Below, in pieces: positions 12,190 through 25,730 of a DNA stretch of 64,000 nucleotides (positions within the stretch are counted from its first letter, which is position 1; every line of letters starts with the position of its first letter). Position numbers and translations under genes: made by a program. The stretch covers positions 22,983,562 to 23,047,561 of the forward strand of contig CM053262.1 in NCBI GenBank assembly GCA_028583405.1, given 5' to 3'. This stretch comes from Pogonophryne albipinna (taxonomy: Eukaryota; Chordata; Actinopteri; Perciformes; Artedidraconidae). The notes under the pieces were generated by a model. The model made no database searches, had not been told where the DNA came from, and was given only the letters and a program-made list of their open reading frames with translations.

Positions 12190-12393
12190 AAGCGCTTCAG
12201 CTGGACGGAGCTCGGGTGCAGAGGCAGGGAGAGACGCAGACAAAAGCACCGAGCAGAGCTGCCTGTATGCGGGGATAGAAGGCTCTTTTTACCCGTGCCA
12301 TTCTCTGGATTACTTCCACTTCCACTGGTTATCCCATCGGCTGCTTTACCGACGCGATTTGCTCCCTAAATGGTGATCGGATACTTGAATTGG
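12190..12393 (+). other. csrnp1: Probable non-coding exon 1 of csrnp1 (5'UTR)
   Basis: A GC-richer stretch in otherwise AT-rich DNA ends at a strong splice donor (ATTG followed by GTGAGTAC). It lies 7 kb upstream of the acceptor of the first coding exon (AG at 19,420-19,421), which itself leaves only 18 nt of 5'UTR before the ATG. A separate upstream UTR exon is therefore required, and CSRNP1 genes in other vertebrates have one. The start is not defined; no clear TATA box was seen. This is inference from position and donor quality. Confidence 0.45.
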
Positions 12394-14861
12394 TGAGTAC
12401 ATGGACACAGAATGGCTCATTGAGCAGCGTTTTTTAAAGGGAAGAGTTTGTGTGTTGGAGGCATTTAAATGTGCTGGATTTCCTTTGACTACACAACTTA
12501 ACGCTTTATTGACATGGTTGGCTGAGTTGTATTAACTAGCCTAATGGGTGGCTTACACACAGGTGATAATGTGATTGCAATGGAATAAAATAATTGTATC
12601 GATTTCAGGCGAAATTCCAACAATCCGCGTATTGATTTACGAATCGATCGCTGATAAAACTGTCTACATTTTGGGTTATTTTTTTAGAAACTCCACATGT
12701 TAGGAGTGTGATACCCCGGTGTGTTTTCTGCTGTGGATTCATTTTATGTGTGAACTGTTGGTGAGGTCGGCTTTGTGTATTCAGCCCGAGTTGTTCTTGT
12801 TCACCTCAGCAGTGCTGGTGCGCCTCTTGTAACTAGAGCGACTCCTGAAGGCACTACATCTGAACACTCACTCACACACACAGCTGACAGTGCTCCTGTC
12901 ATTAGAATTAGCATTAATCATGGGCAATGATCGGGTCAACAGGGGGGAGCACATGCCTTACTCTTGCAACATCGGTGATATTTCTTATCATTTTACGCAT
13001 GTGCCAGGTGTGGACATGTTGAGCTCCTTCATTGTTTGTCTGCATAATGGGATATTTGTACTCATTACTTAATTTGATCTCCAGATAAGCTGTTTGTTTA
13101 TTTACAAGGTGATTATTCCCACCAGACGCTGCTATATAATGCATGATTCAGAAATGACACTATAGGCTGTTATTTTGAAATGGAGCTACTGAATGAATGT
13201 AAGCGTCTCTAGCGCGACCTCTTTTGGAAATCGTGTTTTTTGGAATAAGGCTGCACAGCTCAATGATGATCCTTTGTTTACACAGAGGGGATAAAGCACT
13301 TGATGCTGTGCGTTTTATGTGCCATTCATTTCACAGGAATGTGCAGTGATGTTGAATGCTGCACTTTGATATTGTAATTTGTCAATTTGAGCTCTGATTT
13401 GTGATGTTGTCTTGGAGTATTAAGACAATATGTCTCCAGTAATTTAAATAAATAAATAGAAACTAAGTTACTGAAACAAATTATGTTGCTAAAACAAATA
13501 TTAAGAAATTAAAATAAGAACATATTTGGCTGTATACATGATGTAATTATTAACTCAAAATGCATTAAGGTTAGCGGTAAAGTAACTAAAATTATACTAT
13601 TAAAACAATTATGGTGTTTTTTGTGTGTGCCATGACTGTATACTGAACTGAAACATTTAAAATCTTCAACAATGTCTTTGTCCAGGATTAAATGTGTCTC
13701 TCATTCAATACAAGTTGGTATAGAGACGCCACCTCTGCAGCTGTCAGCTTTAGATGAACTGAACGTCCACTTCCTGTGCGTTTCACAACCTGCAGGAAGC
13801 TCACACACACTTTTAGTATCTGTCTGCTGGGTTCAGACGAGGCTGTCTGTGCCTGCTTCATTTTGGTCACGCAGGATGGCCCCATGCTTTAGAGAGAGGG
13901 GGACGATGGGGGGGGGGGGGCGTGTATGAGAGAGGGGGGTAAGTCTGCTGCCGCTCTCCCACAGCAGTGGAGCCCCCATCTGCTTTGTCCTCTCCCAGAA
14001 ATTCCATACTGCAAGTGTCCCAGACTGGAGCACGACCCCTGAACTCACCACCACCTCCCCCCTCCCTTCCTCCACACACATACACACAGACACACACACA
14101 TTTTATTTGTATTTCCGTATCTACACTGTAGCTAATTTGCTAATTCAATAAAGCCTTGAAACACACACACATACACAAGCTCCCAAAGCTGCATGTTTGC
14201 AAAGGAATTATTTTTATGAGATTTTCCAACTTTACATACAAATCTGAGCAAAGCTACACATTTCAGCTTCTTCCTGCATAGTGAGTCTTTCCCTATGAAT
14301 ACGTGCACTCACAATCAGCCCTCTCTTTTATTTGTGTACACCGTGTTTATCACTCACAGCCTCCTGCAGGCATCACCTGGCTTTTTGAGTTTGTCCTGCA
14401 TAACAGCTGAGGGCATGTGAGGTCCACGTGCAAGCTTCTACCCTGTCAGGTGTGGCCGGCAGAGGAAGCGCGCTCCACTGCCTGATGGGAGGAGGACTTT
14501 CCAGTGGTTAGCACTAGCAGTGAGAGAAAAAATACATCTGGGTTAGATAGAGCCTGTGTTCTTCTCCCACCATTACAGCGAGAGTGGCGCTGCCAGAATG
14601 GAATTCCTGCGGCTTGGAGACATGACATTATTTATTTGTTTTGTACAATCCTCCCTCCTTCTTCCCACTACCTCTGCTTTTTGGAAACCGGAGAGAGAGA
14701 GTGCACGGGTCGGGGCAGAGGAACAGAATGTTTCTGTGGGGAGAACAACAGGCTTTACAGAGAGCGGAAAACGGGAGCTCTCGCTGCTTTGTTCCAGCAG
14801 GTGGAGCGCTTCTGAGGAACAGCTGGCTCTAACCTCCTGTGTGTTCGGGGCAAAGCCAGAG

Positions 14862-15012
14862 GTGGAAGAAGTACTCGGATTTAAGCAAATATAGCACTTC
14901 TAAATTATAAAAGCACTTTGTTACTAGTAAAAGTCCTGTATTCAGAAGTACAAGTTATCGGCATCACAAAATACTTAAAGTACCAAAAGTAAAAGTACAC
15001 CTTTTGCATAAT
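14862..15012 (+). repeat. Dispersed AGTACTT-rich repeat, partial
   Basis: Begins AGAGGTGGAAGAAGTACTCG and continues with AGTAAAAGTCCTGTATTCAG and AAAGTACCAAAAGTAAAAGT. It has the same order of words as the fuller copy at 16,545-16,800. Confidence 0.8.
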
Positions 15013-16204
15013 GGCCCTTTTTCATATATATATATATATTGAGTTACTATTATAATTAGTCATGTGTTTTCATCCCAGCTGGTACATGAAGAGCTAATTT
15101 GATATACTGCTGCTACATACCTTACATTGGTCAAAGTGTATTCAATAATTGATAAATATGTTGTATTAGCTAATAATCTAAACCTTAAAAGTAGTCAAAA
15201 ATGCCCGCAATAGGAAATGAATGGGTAACCCTGCATTATGTTCATCCATCAGATAGTACACACCCAACAAATCTACAAAATGTTCATTCTGGAAAACATT
15301 TTCAGTATCAATTCTTTGTATATTCACAAGTAAACCAGTACTGGGAGACATTGTTTACAGCTTAAATGTAAGTAAAATAGAAATGTGTAATAACAGGTGA
15401 CATTTAAGCAGAAGGGGGGGAGAAACTAACCCAACAGGAGGGTTAAGAAACGAGACAGTGTTCCCCCAGCTGTGCATCCCACTATCATATTAATGGTGAT
15501 CAATCGCCAGTGACAGAGCTGGAAGTGTAACACGGTGCAGCCGGCCTGTCTGGACACGCTCCCACACACAGGAAGACTCCCAGGTTCATCATTATCACAT
15601 TTATGAGCACTCAGTCAGTCAGTCACTCAGCCTCTGCACAGTGTGCCATTTAAACGCTGGCGTCCCACCCACGCTGTTATCAGGGGGCAAAGTCAACTGA
15701 GACTTGTCCTGTTGGGCTGCAGGCGGACAGGGTCAGTTCAAACAGGCTTTCTGCTGGGGAGCGCTTCAGGGATGCATAGAGACGTCTTTTGGATTATTAA
15801 CATTTTCCTGGATGTCCAAGTTTTTTTTTTAATGGTTTTCCTGGATTTTTGTGCTACTGATTACACCTCTTAAATAAATTCCATTGGTCTCTCTTGCAGT
15901 GGGAATATGGAGGTAGGGATTGTTCAAACCTAAAATCTTTAATATTTAATGCATGCTTCTTAATTCACATTTTGGCTCTTCATTTGTGTGTAACAAAGTA
16001 CATTTCCCCTCTGTGGCACGAATGAAAGTATTCTGATTCTGCTTAAAGAGCTGTCTGCAGAGAAAATAGGACTGAATTTTTATATCAACATCGGTAGCTT
16101 CATGTATCAAGATAATCTTCTTCCATTGACATAGTTAGCGTCTGACTTTGAGCTGTAGTGTTTCAGGTGACAAATCTCCTCGCCAGAGATTTATCTTTCC
16201 CAAC

Positions 16205-16494
<290 letters not shown>

Positions 16495-16544
16495 AACATG
16501 TGCTTCCCTCTCTGGCTCGGCTGTCCGATCACATCCATCCTCCG

Positions 16545-16800
16545 CAGAGGTGGAAGAAGTACTCAGATCTTGAACTTGAGTAAAAGTAGAAGTACCAGAG
16601 TGTAGGAATACTCTGTTACAGTAAAAGTCCTGCATTCAAAATGTTCCTCAAGTAAAAGTAGACAAGTATTGACATACAAATATACTTAAAGTACCAAAAG
16701 TAAAAGTAGTCGTTCTGCAGATTGGATTAAGTACAAAGTAGCAACAAAAATTGAAAGTACAAGTACTTAAGTAAATCTACTTAGTTACTTTCCCCACAGA
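16545..16800 (+). repeat. Dispersed AGTACTT-rich repeat, near full copy
   Basis: Runs from AGAGGTGGAAGAAGTACTCA through AGTAAAAGTCCTGCATTCAA and TACTTAAAGTACCAAAAGTA to CTACTTAGTTACTTTCCCC. It is the best-preserved member of the family in this window. Confidence 0.85.
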
Positions 16801-16886
16801 TTCTCAGTTTAATGCAAGACCCTCACAGCTCTGGACTCCTTGCTTTCATCCTCTCTTTTTTATCCTCAAATTGCCTGATTCTTGTC

Positions 16887-16918
16887 TCCCCCCCACCCCC
16901 CCCCCCCCCCCCCGGGGG
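16887..16918. repeat. Poly(C) tract
   Basis: A C-rich run interrupted once by A, ending in GGGGG, which forms a small C/G palindrome. A second, 30-base-scale C run lies at about 34,211-34,240. Confidence 0.9.
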
Positions 16919-19104
16919 TTCTTCTTCTTTTGGCCCCCGGGGTCTGTGGGTGCAGGCTGAGAAACTCCAGATTGACTACAAGCCGTCCCCCTTGCCAGGA
17001 TTAACCTCTCGCCATTGTTTCTGCCCGTTGAACAGGATTAACAAATCAATGTGTCAGGTAGACTGCAGTCAAGAGACAATGACCCAGTTCTGACACCACT
17101 GCCCCCCCCCCTTCTGCCTCGCTGCATCTTTTAATTAAAAAGACTTTGCTTAGCTGGCTCCATGCACTCCCTGGAGGATGCCTCGCAGCATTGATTTGCT
17201 TTCTTTACAGCGAACTGGGGGGTGTGAGCGATGGCAAAAAATGTAAGGTGAACACTTTTCCTCAAACGCTGTAATGTGGCGCACTTGTTGTCTAATCGGT
17301 GCAACACATGCTGCGTCCAGGTGTCTCTCAATCAGAATCACCTTGATATTAAATAGCAAAATACTAATTAAGAGGCATGCATAAAATATTAAAGATAAAA
17401 ATAGAAATTGCACAAAATACACACCCAGTAACAGTATTTAAAATAGCATGGATAAGGTAGTGGAGTAGCAGTAATCACATTAAAAGTATATATTGCAGAT
17501 GTCTTTCGGTCGTTGCTTTGTCTAACTATGAGATACAGTTGTTTCAAGGCAATTCCCACTATTATGTGATTGTATTAGCGGCTGTGAGAGGCATTTGGAG
17601 ATTATTTCCCGCCCCAGTGAGTTGATGGAAGAGAATTTCTCATTGGTTTCAGTAATGTAAAAAAAGCGCTGAGGTGGTCAGAGTGCAAAGGATGCCTTTC
17701 TGTTTGTTGCAGAGGCAGCTTGACCTATTGCAAGGTGATTCATTCATCATATGTGCACTGGGGACAACCGTATCTGACTGCAGCAATAACAACAACCCCC
17801 CCCCCTGTACAAAGGTGTCAGCCTCTTGCCCTTGTCTTCTCTTTTATCCTTGTCAGAAAGCAGCTCTCCTTTTGCATAATTGCTCTCTGTCGCATGCAGA
17901 AAATGACCTTCTCCTTGCATACCTGCTCAGGCCTCTTTTTCAACTGCTGACGCTTGCATAACATCCTGATAAGAAACCAGGCATGCAGGTCAAACATGGT
18001 GTTCCTGTCAAGCCATTGGAGGACCCGTGGGCTTGGCATTCCCTGGCTTTGAATGTCCTCTAAGGAGAAATGGTGGCAAATCAGCTTGTTTTCAGGACAG
18101 ATTGGAGTCACAGGTTCGCATGCCTTAAAACAGTCAGAAACAGAAAAGGTGAAGATGTATCCAAAATCCCCTTAAACGTGAGCAGAAAGTGCTTCCATTA
18201 CACGCTCGAGCTGCAACAGCTGGAAGCGATCTGGCTGTGATTCCAAAGACTGTAAAATGTTTTATGGCAAAGTAGAAAAAAGAAAACAAGCGTCTTTTCC
18301 CTTTGCACATCATCGTAGGGAGTGTCTGCGCTGGAGCTGAGCCCAGTCATGTCTTCCCTCTCCCCTCACGTCCTTCCTTCCTCCCCTGCTGACCTGTCTT
18401 GTCGCCTCGCTCTTCCCAGAAGTTGTGAAAAAGTCTGCCGTTTGTCAGAGCTACAGTACGTGACGCTTTTATGTCCCGTGTACAAGAAACTCACTGCCTT
18501 CCTAGCATGTTAATATTTAATGTCAGTTGTTTCCTTCCTGGAACACGCTGAGGTGGACTTGCTCTAGCGATGAGATATTGTTTCCGAACATTAAATGGCC
18601 TTTTCTCTCCTCCATGACTATCTTTGTCTTTGCCTGTCTCTCAAAGGATTGATTGTTTTTATCGCTGAACCAGCAGCTCCTCTCTTGGGACTCTGCAAGA
18701 AAACATGCACGAGACAAAGCAGAGCTGTACACACTTACAATGAGAAGACATTAACCATGCTACTGCTGGCTATAGCCTAGCTTTTATTAAGGGAATGATT
18801 GAAATGAAACGTCTGTGGCGGCCTGATTTGGTCACCTCTGTGCTGGACCCTTCACTCTAATCAATGCATTTGCTGAGCTGATGGTATTTGGAGGAGGGCG
18901 AAGGGTCCAGTAATTGTTGACTTATGCGAATGGGCCTGATTGATTGCTTCCTGGAGAACTTCCACTCTCAGCTGAGTGCAGCACGAGATCTGGATGCATG
19001 CGGTCTCACGTGGCCGAGATCACGACCTGTTTGTACTAATAACACTGCAGAAATGCCTCTGTGAAAGATCCCTTAATATGTTCACTCACCACATACTGTA
19101 TTGT

Positions 19105-19380
19105 CATAAGGTTAGTTTATTTATAAAGCACATTTCAGACACAAAGTGCTTTACGTAGATTACAAATAGACATTGTAAATACACATAATGCTGCAAGAAA
19201 GCTGAAGTGCAAAGTTATAAGCTATTTAAATGACTTCTAGAAAAGCAGCATGAAAAAGCAAGGTGTTAAGCCTGAAAAGGACCCAAGGTTGTGGCAGATT
19301 CTCATGGAGTTTGTTCCAGATCTGCGGAGCATGAAAACTAAAAGCTGCCCCTGTGAATTTGACAAAGCTGTGAAGTGTGA
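19105..19380 (-). mobile_element. LINE-like 3' fragment abutting csrnp1 exon 2
   Basis: GTTAGTTTATTTATAAAGCA followed by ACAAAGTGCTTTACGTAG is the reverse complement of a typical fish LINE 3' end. Reverse-strand translation further in gives FTGAAFSFHAPQIWNKL, resembling decayed LINE C-terminal sequence. It ends about 40 bp before the splice acceptor of exon 2, so it may touch the polypyrimidine and branch region. Confidence 0.6.
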
Positions 19381-19439
19381 ATAATGTGCTGATGAACCCC
19401 TCCCTCTGCTCTCTCCTGCAGATTGTTCGCACCGGCGCC

Positions 19440-22400
19440 ATGAGTGGGCTTCTCAAGAGGAAGTTTGAGGAGGTGGATGAGGACCCATGCTACTCCTCAC
19501 CCTCCTCCCTCTCCTCCGACTGCTCGTGGTGGGACTCGGAGGGGGAGAGCTGCTACTCGGACACCCTGGACTCCACCCCCAGCAACCCCAGCTCGCCTGC
19601 AAAGACCTACAACAGTGAGTGTCCTTTACCAGCAGCAGTAGATCACAGAGGAGCTGATGCTACATGCTATTTAATGCACTGTCTCTGCGGAGGCTCTGAT
19701 AACAAAACCCATACAAACGTGAGAGAGTTAAGGAATGTAGGCAGCTGACAGCCCATGAAACATTTCACAGGAATGATTTCAGACTTCTGCAATGAATATC
19801 CCGTTTGATTTGATGCCCTAAAGCTGCAAAATGGCTAATCACGTTATGCAGTGGCTGCTCACCAGACAGAGCCTCACCTTTCCCTGAGGAGGGTTTGGGA
19901 CAAAATACTAAAGAAAGGTGACTGACTGTATTCCCTTACAGTTATATACAAAAACATGTAATCAGATTACTGTTATGTTTCTCTAAATGTGTGTAGTGCA
20001 CAGTACAACAGGGCAATATATACTCATACATACTCATATACACACATTCAGAGGTATAATAACAGTGTACACACACATTTGGACAGGACATGAGTGTGAG
20101 TCTAGTTTAGTAGACGTTAATTGTAACAGATTACATTGTTGAAGTCCCACCCTGGGTGCGTCTGCTGGCCTTTGGGGGACCGGTCGGTTGGAGAGGGATT
20201 GTAGGGGGAGAAGGCCAAGCAGTTGTGAGGTTTCCAGGATGGCGGGGCAGGCAGCCAGGAGGAAAAGATGGAAGTTTGCCAAGGCTGGGAACACACAACG
20301 CCTTGTCTGAAACCTGGGCATGCACCCAACACAGGTGCTGAGAGAGGCTGGGTGAAGGCATACAGAGGAAAAGACGGGGGAGTATAGGACAATCGAGAAA
20401 AGAAGGCATGCAGACACATTTGGAGGATCGGATTGGAAACCTATAATCCGGTGTTTGTGTTGGACGGAAAACGGCAAGCAAAGCGCGGTGTCATTTGTCT
20501 CCTGCGGGTGTCATGAGCCTGACTGCACTTGATGGATGTGGGGCTGGAACTTTGTTTTATCTGCATTACCCCGAAAGGCAGATTTAGACGACATCGTGGA
20601 GCTATTGTCTGTACCTGCATGGGGGTGGGAGGGTGCTTTTCTTCCTCGTAGCGTCATTTATTAAACGGAGGAGAGTTGTTTAGGGTGTGTCCCGAAAAAA
20701 CGACAAGGAATTACCCACCAAATAATGAAGGTGTAATGCTCAACACATGTGGAAAAGGTGTTTAAAGGGCTTTATCGTCATATACACAGCCACAGTGTAG
20801 ATTTGCATTGATGCAATTAAGTCACAGGCGCCTCCAACAATGTAACATAATAAGACATATAAAAAAGACTATTTAGCTAGACTAATGTGCAAGTGATGCA
20901 GGAGAAGTTAACTGTATGCAATCCACACATGGTTCTACTTTGATTTGATGGTTTTATTGTATTTGTCTGAGTACAGTAGGATGGCTGGTGGCTGTGGGTT
21001 TTGAATGTTCCACCAGAGAAAGGACCTTTGACCCCTCTCAGTTACCGGGCAGAATTTCAGCTTTCCACCTCTTCCGGAAGCCTGAGCATTTTCTCACCCG
21101 TCTGTGATCCTGGGTTTCCTCCAGTGTCGGTCACCACGGGGAAATTCCTAGGTTGGGTGTTTTCCTTTTGTCGCACAGTAGGACAAGAAACGAGGTGAGA
21201 CGTGTTCTCGGTAGTGTAGGTTTCACTTTACAGCATGTGAGAGTGTTGTCTTTTAATTTGGTACATGATAAGGTTAGGCAATAAATCAGAGGGGTGTCCT
21301 TTTACTGTCTGTTCAGCAAGGTTTGCTCAAGTCTTACACAGTGGAGCATCATGCCATCTAGTGGCACTTAATAGTCTGTTTGCCAGCAGTGTGAACCTGG
21401 ACATTTTGAGTACACCCAAAGTGTTATGTTAGTTTCATTAATTAGCATATGCAGACAATCGCAAAACAAAATGGCTTGGGCAATTTTGGTGTGGTTTTGA
21501 GGTATATTGAACATGTTGAATCCATTTCTGACATTTTAAGGACAACACATTGTAGTTTTCAGTCCCCTAAACATTCAAATCGACCCAAAATTCATGAAAT
21601 TCTGGTTAAAAATGTACTTTTAGAACTTGCTGAGAGCCAATTAAAAATGGTCCAAGGGCCGCTGTTGTTTTAAGCAATGTATCCTAAACCTACTCTTCCT
21701 CCTTCCACAGCCACGTCCATCCTTAAGAAATCCAAGAGAGCCAGACGGGGCAATGTGACCTTCGACCAGGTGACTGTGTTCTTCTTCCCTCGGTGCCAAG
21801 GCTTCACCAGCGTTCCCAGTCGAGGAGGGTGCACTCTGGGAATGATGCAGCGCCACAGCGTTCTCCGCACCTATTCGCTTGCCGAGTTTGCTGTGGAGCA
21901 GCGGCTGCTACGACGGGAAAAATTCCTCAACAGACTCAGGGAGGAAAAGCTCGAAGCTCTCAAGTTAAAGGTAAGCAAAGTTGCCCCAAAGTGTAATGGA
22001 TCATTTGACTTTTACTTCTACTTAAGTACAAGATCTCATTGATGTTTTTTCTCCACTCCAGCTGACTAAGAATGGAACCCAGGAGAACGAGGAGGCGGAG
22101 CGGCTAACGGTGGACGACATCCCCGAGCAGGACATCGACATTGGTGGCACCAATCTGGACGAGTGCTCTTTCCTCCATCCTTACCCACCCAAACGGCGCT
22201 ACGCTCTACTCAAAGAAGCCGGCGTGAAGAAGGTCGACAAGGACGAGAAGAGGCAACTGCACGAGCTGAGGATCTCCAGGGAAAACTGTGGCTGTGACTG
22301 CCAGGGCTTCTGCGAGCCGGAGACGTGTAGCTGCAGCCTGGCTGGCATCAAGTGTCAAGTAAGAGCCGTTAGATTTAACACAGAAGCCTTGACAATTGAA

Positions 22401-23386
22401 AAAGTTGCGGTTTAACAAGAGGCATTACATCGACAAGTCATTTAACCACTTCCTTCTGCTTCCCTCAGATGGATCATTCCTCCTTCCCATGTGGCTGCAC
22501 GAAGGACGGCTGCGGGAACACAGAAGGTCGCATCGAGTTCAACTCCACCCGGGTACAGACGCATTACATCCACACCATCATGAAGCTGGAGCTGGAGAAG
22601 AGGCTGGAGGAGCAGTCGAGCCCGGAGGAAAGGGATAAAACCACCACCTTAGTGCCCTCGTACGGCTTCACTTCAGACCTGGCAGGAGAGAACAGCTGCA
22701 GCAGCGACATGACGGACTTATCGGACTCTCAGAGCGAGGACTCTGGGGCGGGCGAGAGTCCGTGCGATCACCACACCCAGCTGGACGACAACGGCCTGAG
22801 CATTTTGAGTTTTAGCGACACGGTGGGCGGCTCTAGAAGTGGGAACTGTCGAGACATTTGCTACCCAGATAAACATCAAGACCACCTGTCCACGGAGGCT
22901 TTCAGCAGCTTCAGCATGGCAGACTTTGCAGACGAGAACGACAATATCGACGCCGCGCTGTTGGACGATCACACTGACAATCGAGCGACAGACTTTTTGG
23001 ATGAGAACGCCAACCAGGGGAACGGTTTATTTCACGGCGGCAGTGTGCCACGAACGCCGTCCCCGAGCATCGACCGCTCGGCGAGTTACAACATGGACCT
23101 GAGCCTCTCCTCGGAGTCGGACCTGGAGTTCTTTGACGGGTTTCCCTGCTTGGGGCCCAGCTCGCTCTACAACTCCCTGAAGGAGTACGAACACATGGAC
23201 AACTTCTTTCAGTTTCAGTTGCCTAGCTATCCCTCCCTCCCTCCGGCCAGCGACCCCGGGACCTGCCTCCTGGAGTCGCTGATCGGACTCTCCGAATCCG
23301 TCCCTGAACCCCCCGCCACATTTACAGACAATCAGCTGTTGGAGGAAGCCATGAAATTGTCTGTGATGGAGTCTGTGAAAGTTTGA
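19440..23386 (+). CDS. csrnp1: Cysteine/serine-rich nuclear protein 1 (AXUD1-like), 4 coding exons, 549 aa
   Basis: Coding exons are 19440-19614, 21711-21970, 22062-22358 and 22469-23386. All junctions are GT/AG and phases agree. CSRNP proteins are nuclear, bind AGAGTG-type sites, activate transcription, and are induced by signalling (AXIN1/TGF-beta in mammals). The N-terminus [15 protein letters not shown] is the family signature and is followed by Ser-rich sequence. Exon 3 carries the block [20 protein letters not shown]. The Cys-rich domain spans residues ~224-270 across the exon 4/5 junction ([30 protein letters not shown]). The C-terminal half is acidic and Ser-rich ([20 protein letters not shown]), as expected for an activation region. 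Wording of several blocks ([21 protein letters not shown]) favours CSRNP1 over CSRNP2 or CSRNP3. Human CSRNP1 is 589 aa, so the length is normal. The ATG has G at -3 and lies 18 nt after the acceptor. Whether it is an a or b teleost paralogue cannot be told. Confidence 0.95.
20850..21446 (+). repeat. Dispersed ~600-bp repeat, copy 1 (csrnp1 intron 2)
   Basis: Homologous from AAAAAAGACTATTTAGCTAG to TTAGTTTCATTAATTAGCA with the segment at 30,045-30,686. The other copy has about 50 extra bases after GTTACCGGGCAG. An open frame is shared in part but is broken by this indel, so coding is unlikely. Confidence 0.85.
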
Positions 23387-25490
23387 CGAAACTAGTGGAC
23401 AGTGCAAGGAAAAATAAAAGGTTATAGAGGGGTGGCCGAACATGCACATAAATGTGATTTTTGGAGGAAGCTGTGATTTCCCTATTGCCTAATAAATGTT
23501 CAAATTCCAGACTTGCCTTCAAAACGTTAGCAAAGCAGTGTGGGATAAATGCTGTGTGAGATGGCAGCTAGTGTTAACAATGCAAAATGGAAATCAATTT
23601 GGCCCTTAGTAACCAATGATGGCTCTGCAGTTCCTAAGAAAGCTATTTTGACCAAACCAAGATCACCAACCATGTGATGAACTGGAAGTAAACCTTAACT
23701 GGGGCCAGGTTGGGAATCTCCACACAGCTCAATGTGCACCTCAGGGATTTTTCTAGCTTTCTAGCTTTTGGAGGCAATGTACGGTGACCATTGCTGTGAT
23801 GGCCTTCATTTAAAACCTGAGTTAAATCACACGTGTTCTCTTATTGGGCTCACACTCGGATGGCTTTGAGTTGGTACGGTCCACCCTGTTAAAGCTAGTG
23901 GACTCTTCCTCCTCGAGATCTCACCTATGGGTGTTATATGGTACAAAAGAAATCCCTCTAAAAGCTCCTCGATCAGCACTTTATCTGTGAAAATGTTTGA
24001 ATAGGCATTGCTGTGGTTGTATGGGGTCGATTCAACAGTTCAACGCTAAATTATGGAGTTCCTTATTTATGAGAAAGGAAAACGCTCATACCATTTAAAG
24101 CTGTAGCTTGTTTTATCTATATTACTTTGTTTTAAATTATTTCCTTTCATGATTCTATTCTATTTATTTCTGCCTACTTTCACTCGAGAAGCACTGTGGT
24201 TATTTTTCACCTCAAAGTGCTTCCTTTTCCGCCCATTTCACATGATGGCATTGCTATGGGAAAGGGACCACAAGTCCATCAGAAAGTATTTAATATCTAT
24301 TCTCTTTTACATATAACTTTTTTTTTTGATAACTTATTACATCATCATTTCATTAGCTATTTAATTTAAGACATTTTGGCAATAAAATGGGGGTGTTGTG
24401 AAGTTTACTGGATGTGCCTGCTTATCAGGGAGCCTGATAGTGCTTCCATTTAAGCTTTGGGACTGAAAACTGTGGAATCTCCCGAATCACTGAAACTAAA
24501 TGATGGGTCTATTGTATCGCTGCCTATAATGTAACCATAGAAAAATTACACTAATATTTTATAACTAATTTATGTAGGTCGACAAAGAATTCTAATCACT
24601 GACAAATTAAAATATTTTATTAAAGAAAGAAAAAAAAATTCAATCCGGGACAAACTTTGTAATATATGAATTATAGAGAAATGTATACTTATGAAGGTTA
24701 TGGCGCTCTAGAAGTATTTTTCACATAGGCAGTCTTATGAGTAGATGTCTTAGCGAAATGCCACTAAAACTGAGTAAATTGCAAAGATCAATTTGATTGT
24801 ATTCTGAATTTCTTGGAAGTCTGTGACTTGGGTTACACTATGTATTGAATTAAACAAGGGGCATTGTGGGTAAAAACTGCATATATTATACAGTTTTTAT
24901 CGCACACACAAACCCTGAAAATGAAAAAAGTTGCCTCAATCATGACAGAACAAGACAGTGGAGGACACTAGAGAGTGTATGTACATATCTCACCCTTTCT
25001 ACAGCTGTTTCTGCAGCCTTTCTGGACCCTTTAGAAATTATGCATGCAGGTCCCGTTTGTTAAAACTTGTTCTGATTAATTGTATACTTTGAAAAAGTGC
25101 TGAATGCACATCGGAAATGTATTCGCTTTTTGCCTTTTTTGAGTATTTTAAAATCCATCCGATATGTTCTTACGCCATGAAGAGGGCACTGATTCTTTTT
25201 GCAAGCCAATGTTTGTTTCTCTTGTAAAAAAAAACATCATGAAGAAATGGCATCAGTGAGTGTTCATCAATGTAATGTATTACAGTACAGCTTTTTTTTA
25301 CATTTTGTTTTCAGAAAAGAAACGTGTCTTACTTTTTTGCCTTTTTCGTTGTACATATTTCTGCTTGAATGGTCCTGCAGAGCAAACAAAGCTGCTTTAT
25401 TTTTTACATATTCACACTTTAACCTGCTGTTCAAAAACAGTCTCTTTCATCTAAGCCATTTGACAGCCTGTCCCTCCAAATAATAATAAA
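23387..25490 (+). other. csrnp1: csrnp1 3'UTR with AU-rich elements and poly(A) signal
   Basis: AT-rich sequence follows the stop codon and has no coding signal. TTATTTAT at 24063-24070 and ATTTATTT at 24162-24169 are AU-rich-element-like motifs, as expected for an unstable immediate-early mRNA. The last good poly(A) signal is AATAAA at 25485-25490, which would give a 3'UTR of about 2.1 kb. Earlier signals (for example near 23,412 and 23,490) could give shorter forms. Confidence 0.65.
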
Positions 25491-25535
25491 AAAAACATTT
25501 TCTAAAAGCTCTTGTTTGTCATATTTGTTGAAATT

Positions 25536-25730
25536 ACATTACATGTCACTTGTTAGACGCTTTTATCGACTTACATACTCAATACTGTGGGCAATCCCCA
25601 CAGGAGCAATTTGGGGTGAAGTGTCTTCAGGGACACACGACATGCTGACTGCAGTGGGGTTTGAACCTGTGCTCCCCTGATCCCAACACTAACGCACTAG
25701 TCCACTGCGCCACACGCCTCCTACAATGAC
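25536..25730 (-). repeat. tRNA-SINE-like or related interspersed repeat
   Basis: TAGACGCTTTTATCGACTTAC is followed by GCAATCCCCACAGGAGCAAT, GGGGTTTGAACCTGTGCTCC and GTCCACTGCGCCACACGCC. The last two blocks look like a reversed tRNA-like head (TTCGAA-like and anticodon-side motifs). Related words occur at 3661-3725. Family not named. Confidence 0.55.

Noticed and set aside
12006..12369. Overlapping 90-112 codon open frames as csrnp1 N-terminal coding sequence
   Set aside because: CSRNP proteins start with the [14 protein letters not shown] sequence found in the exon at 19,440, so the upstream exon is better read as 5'UTR.
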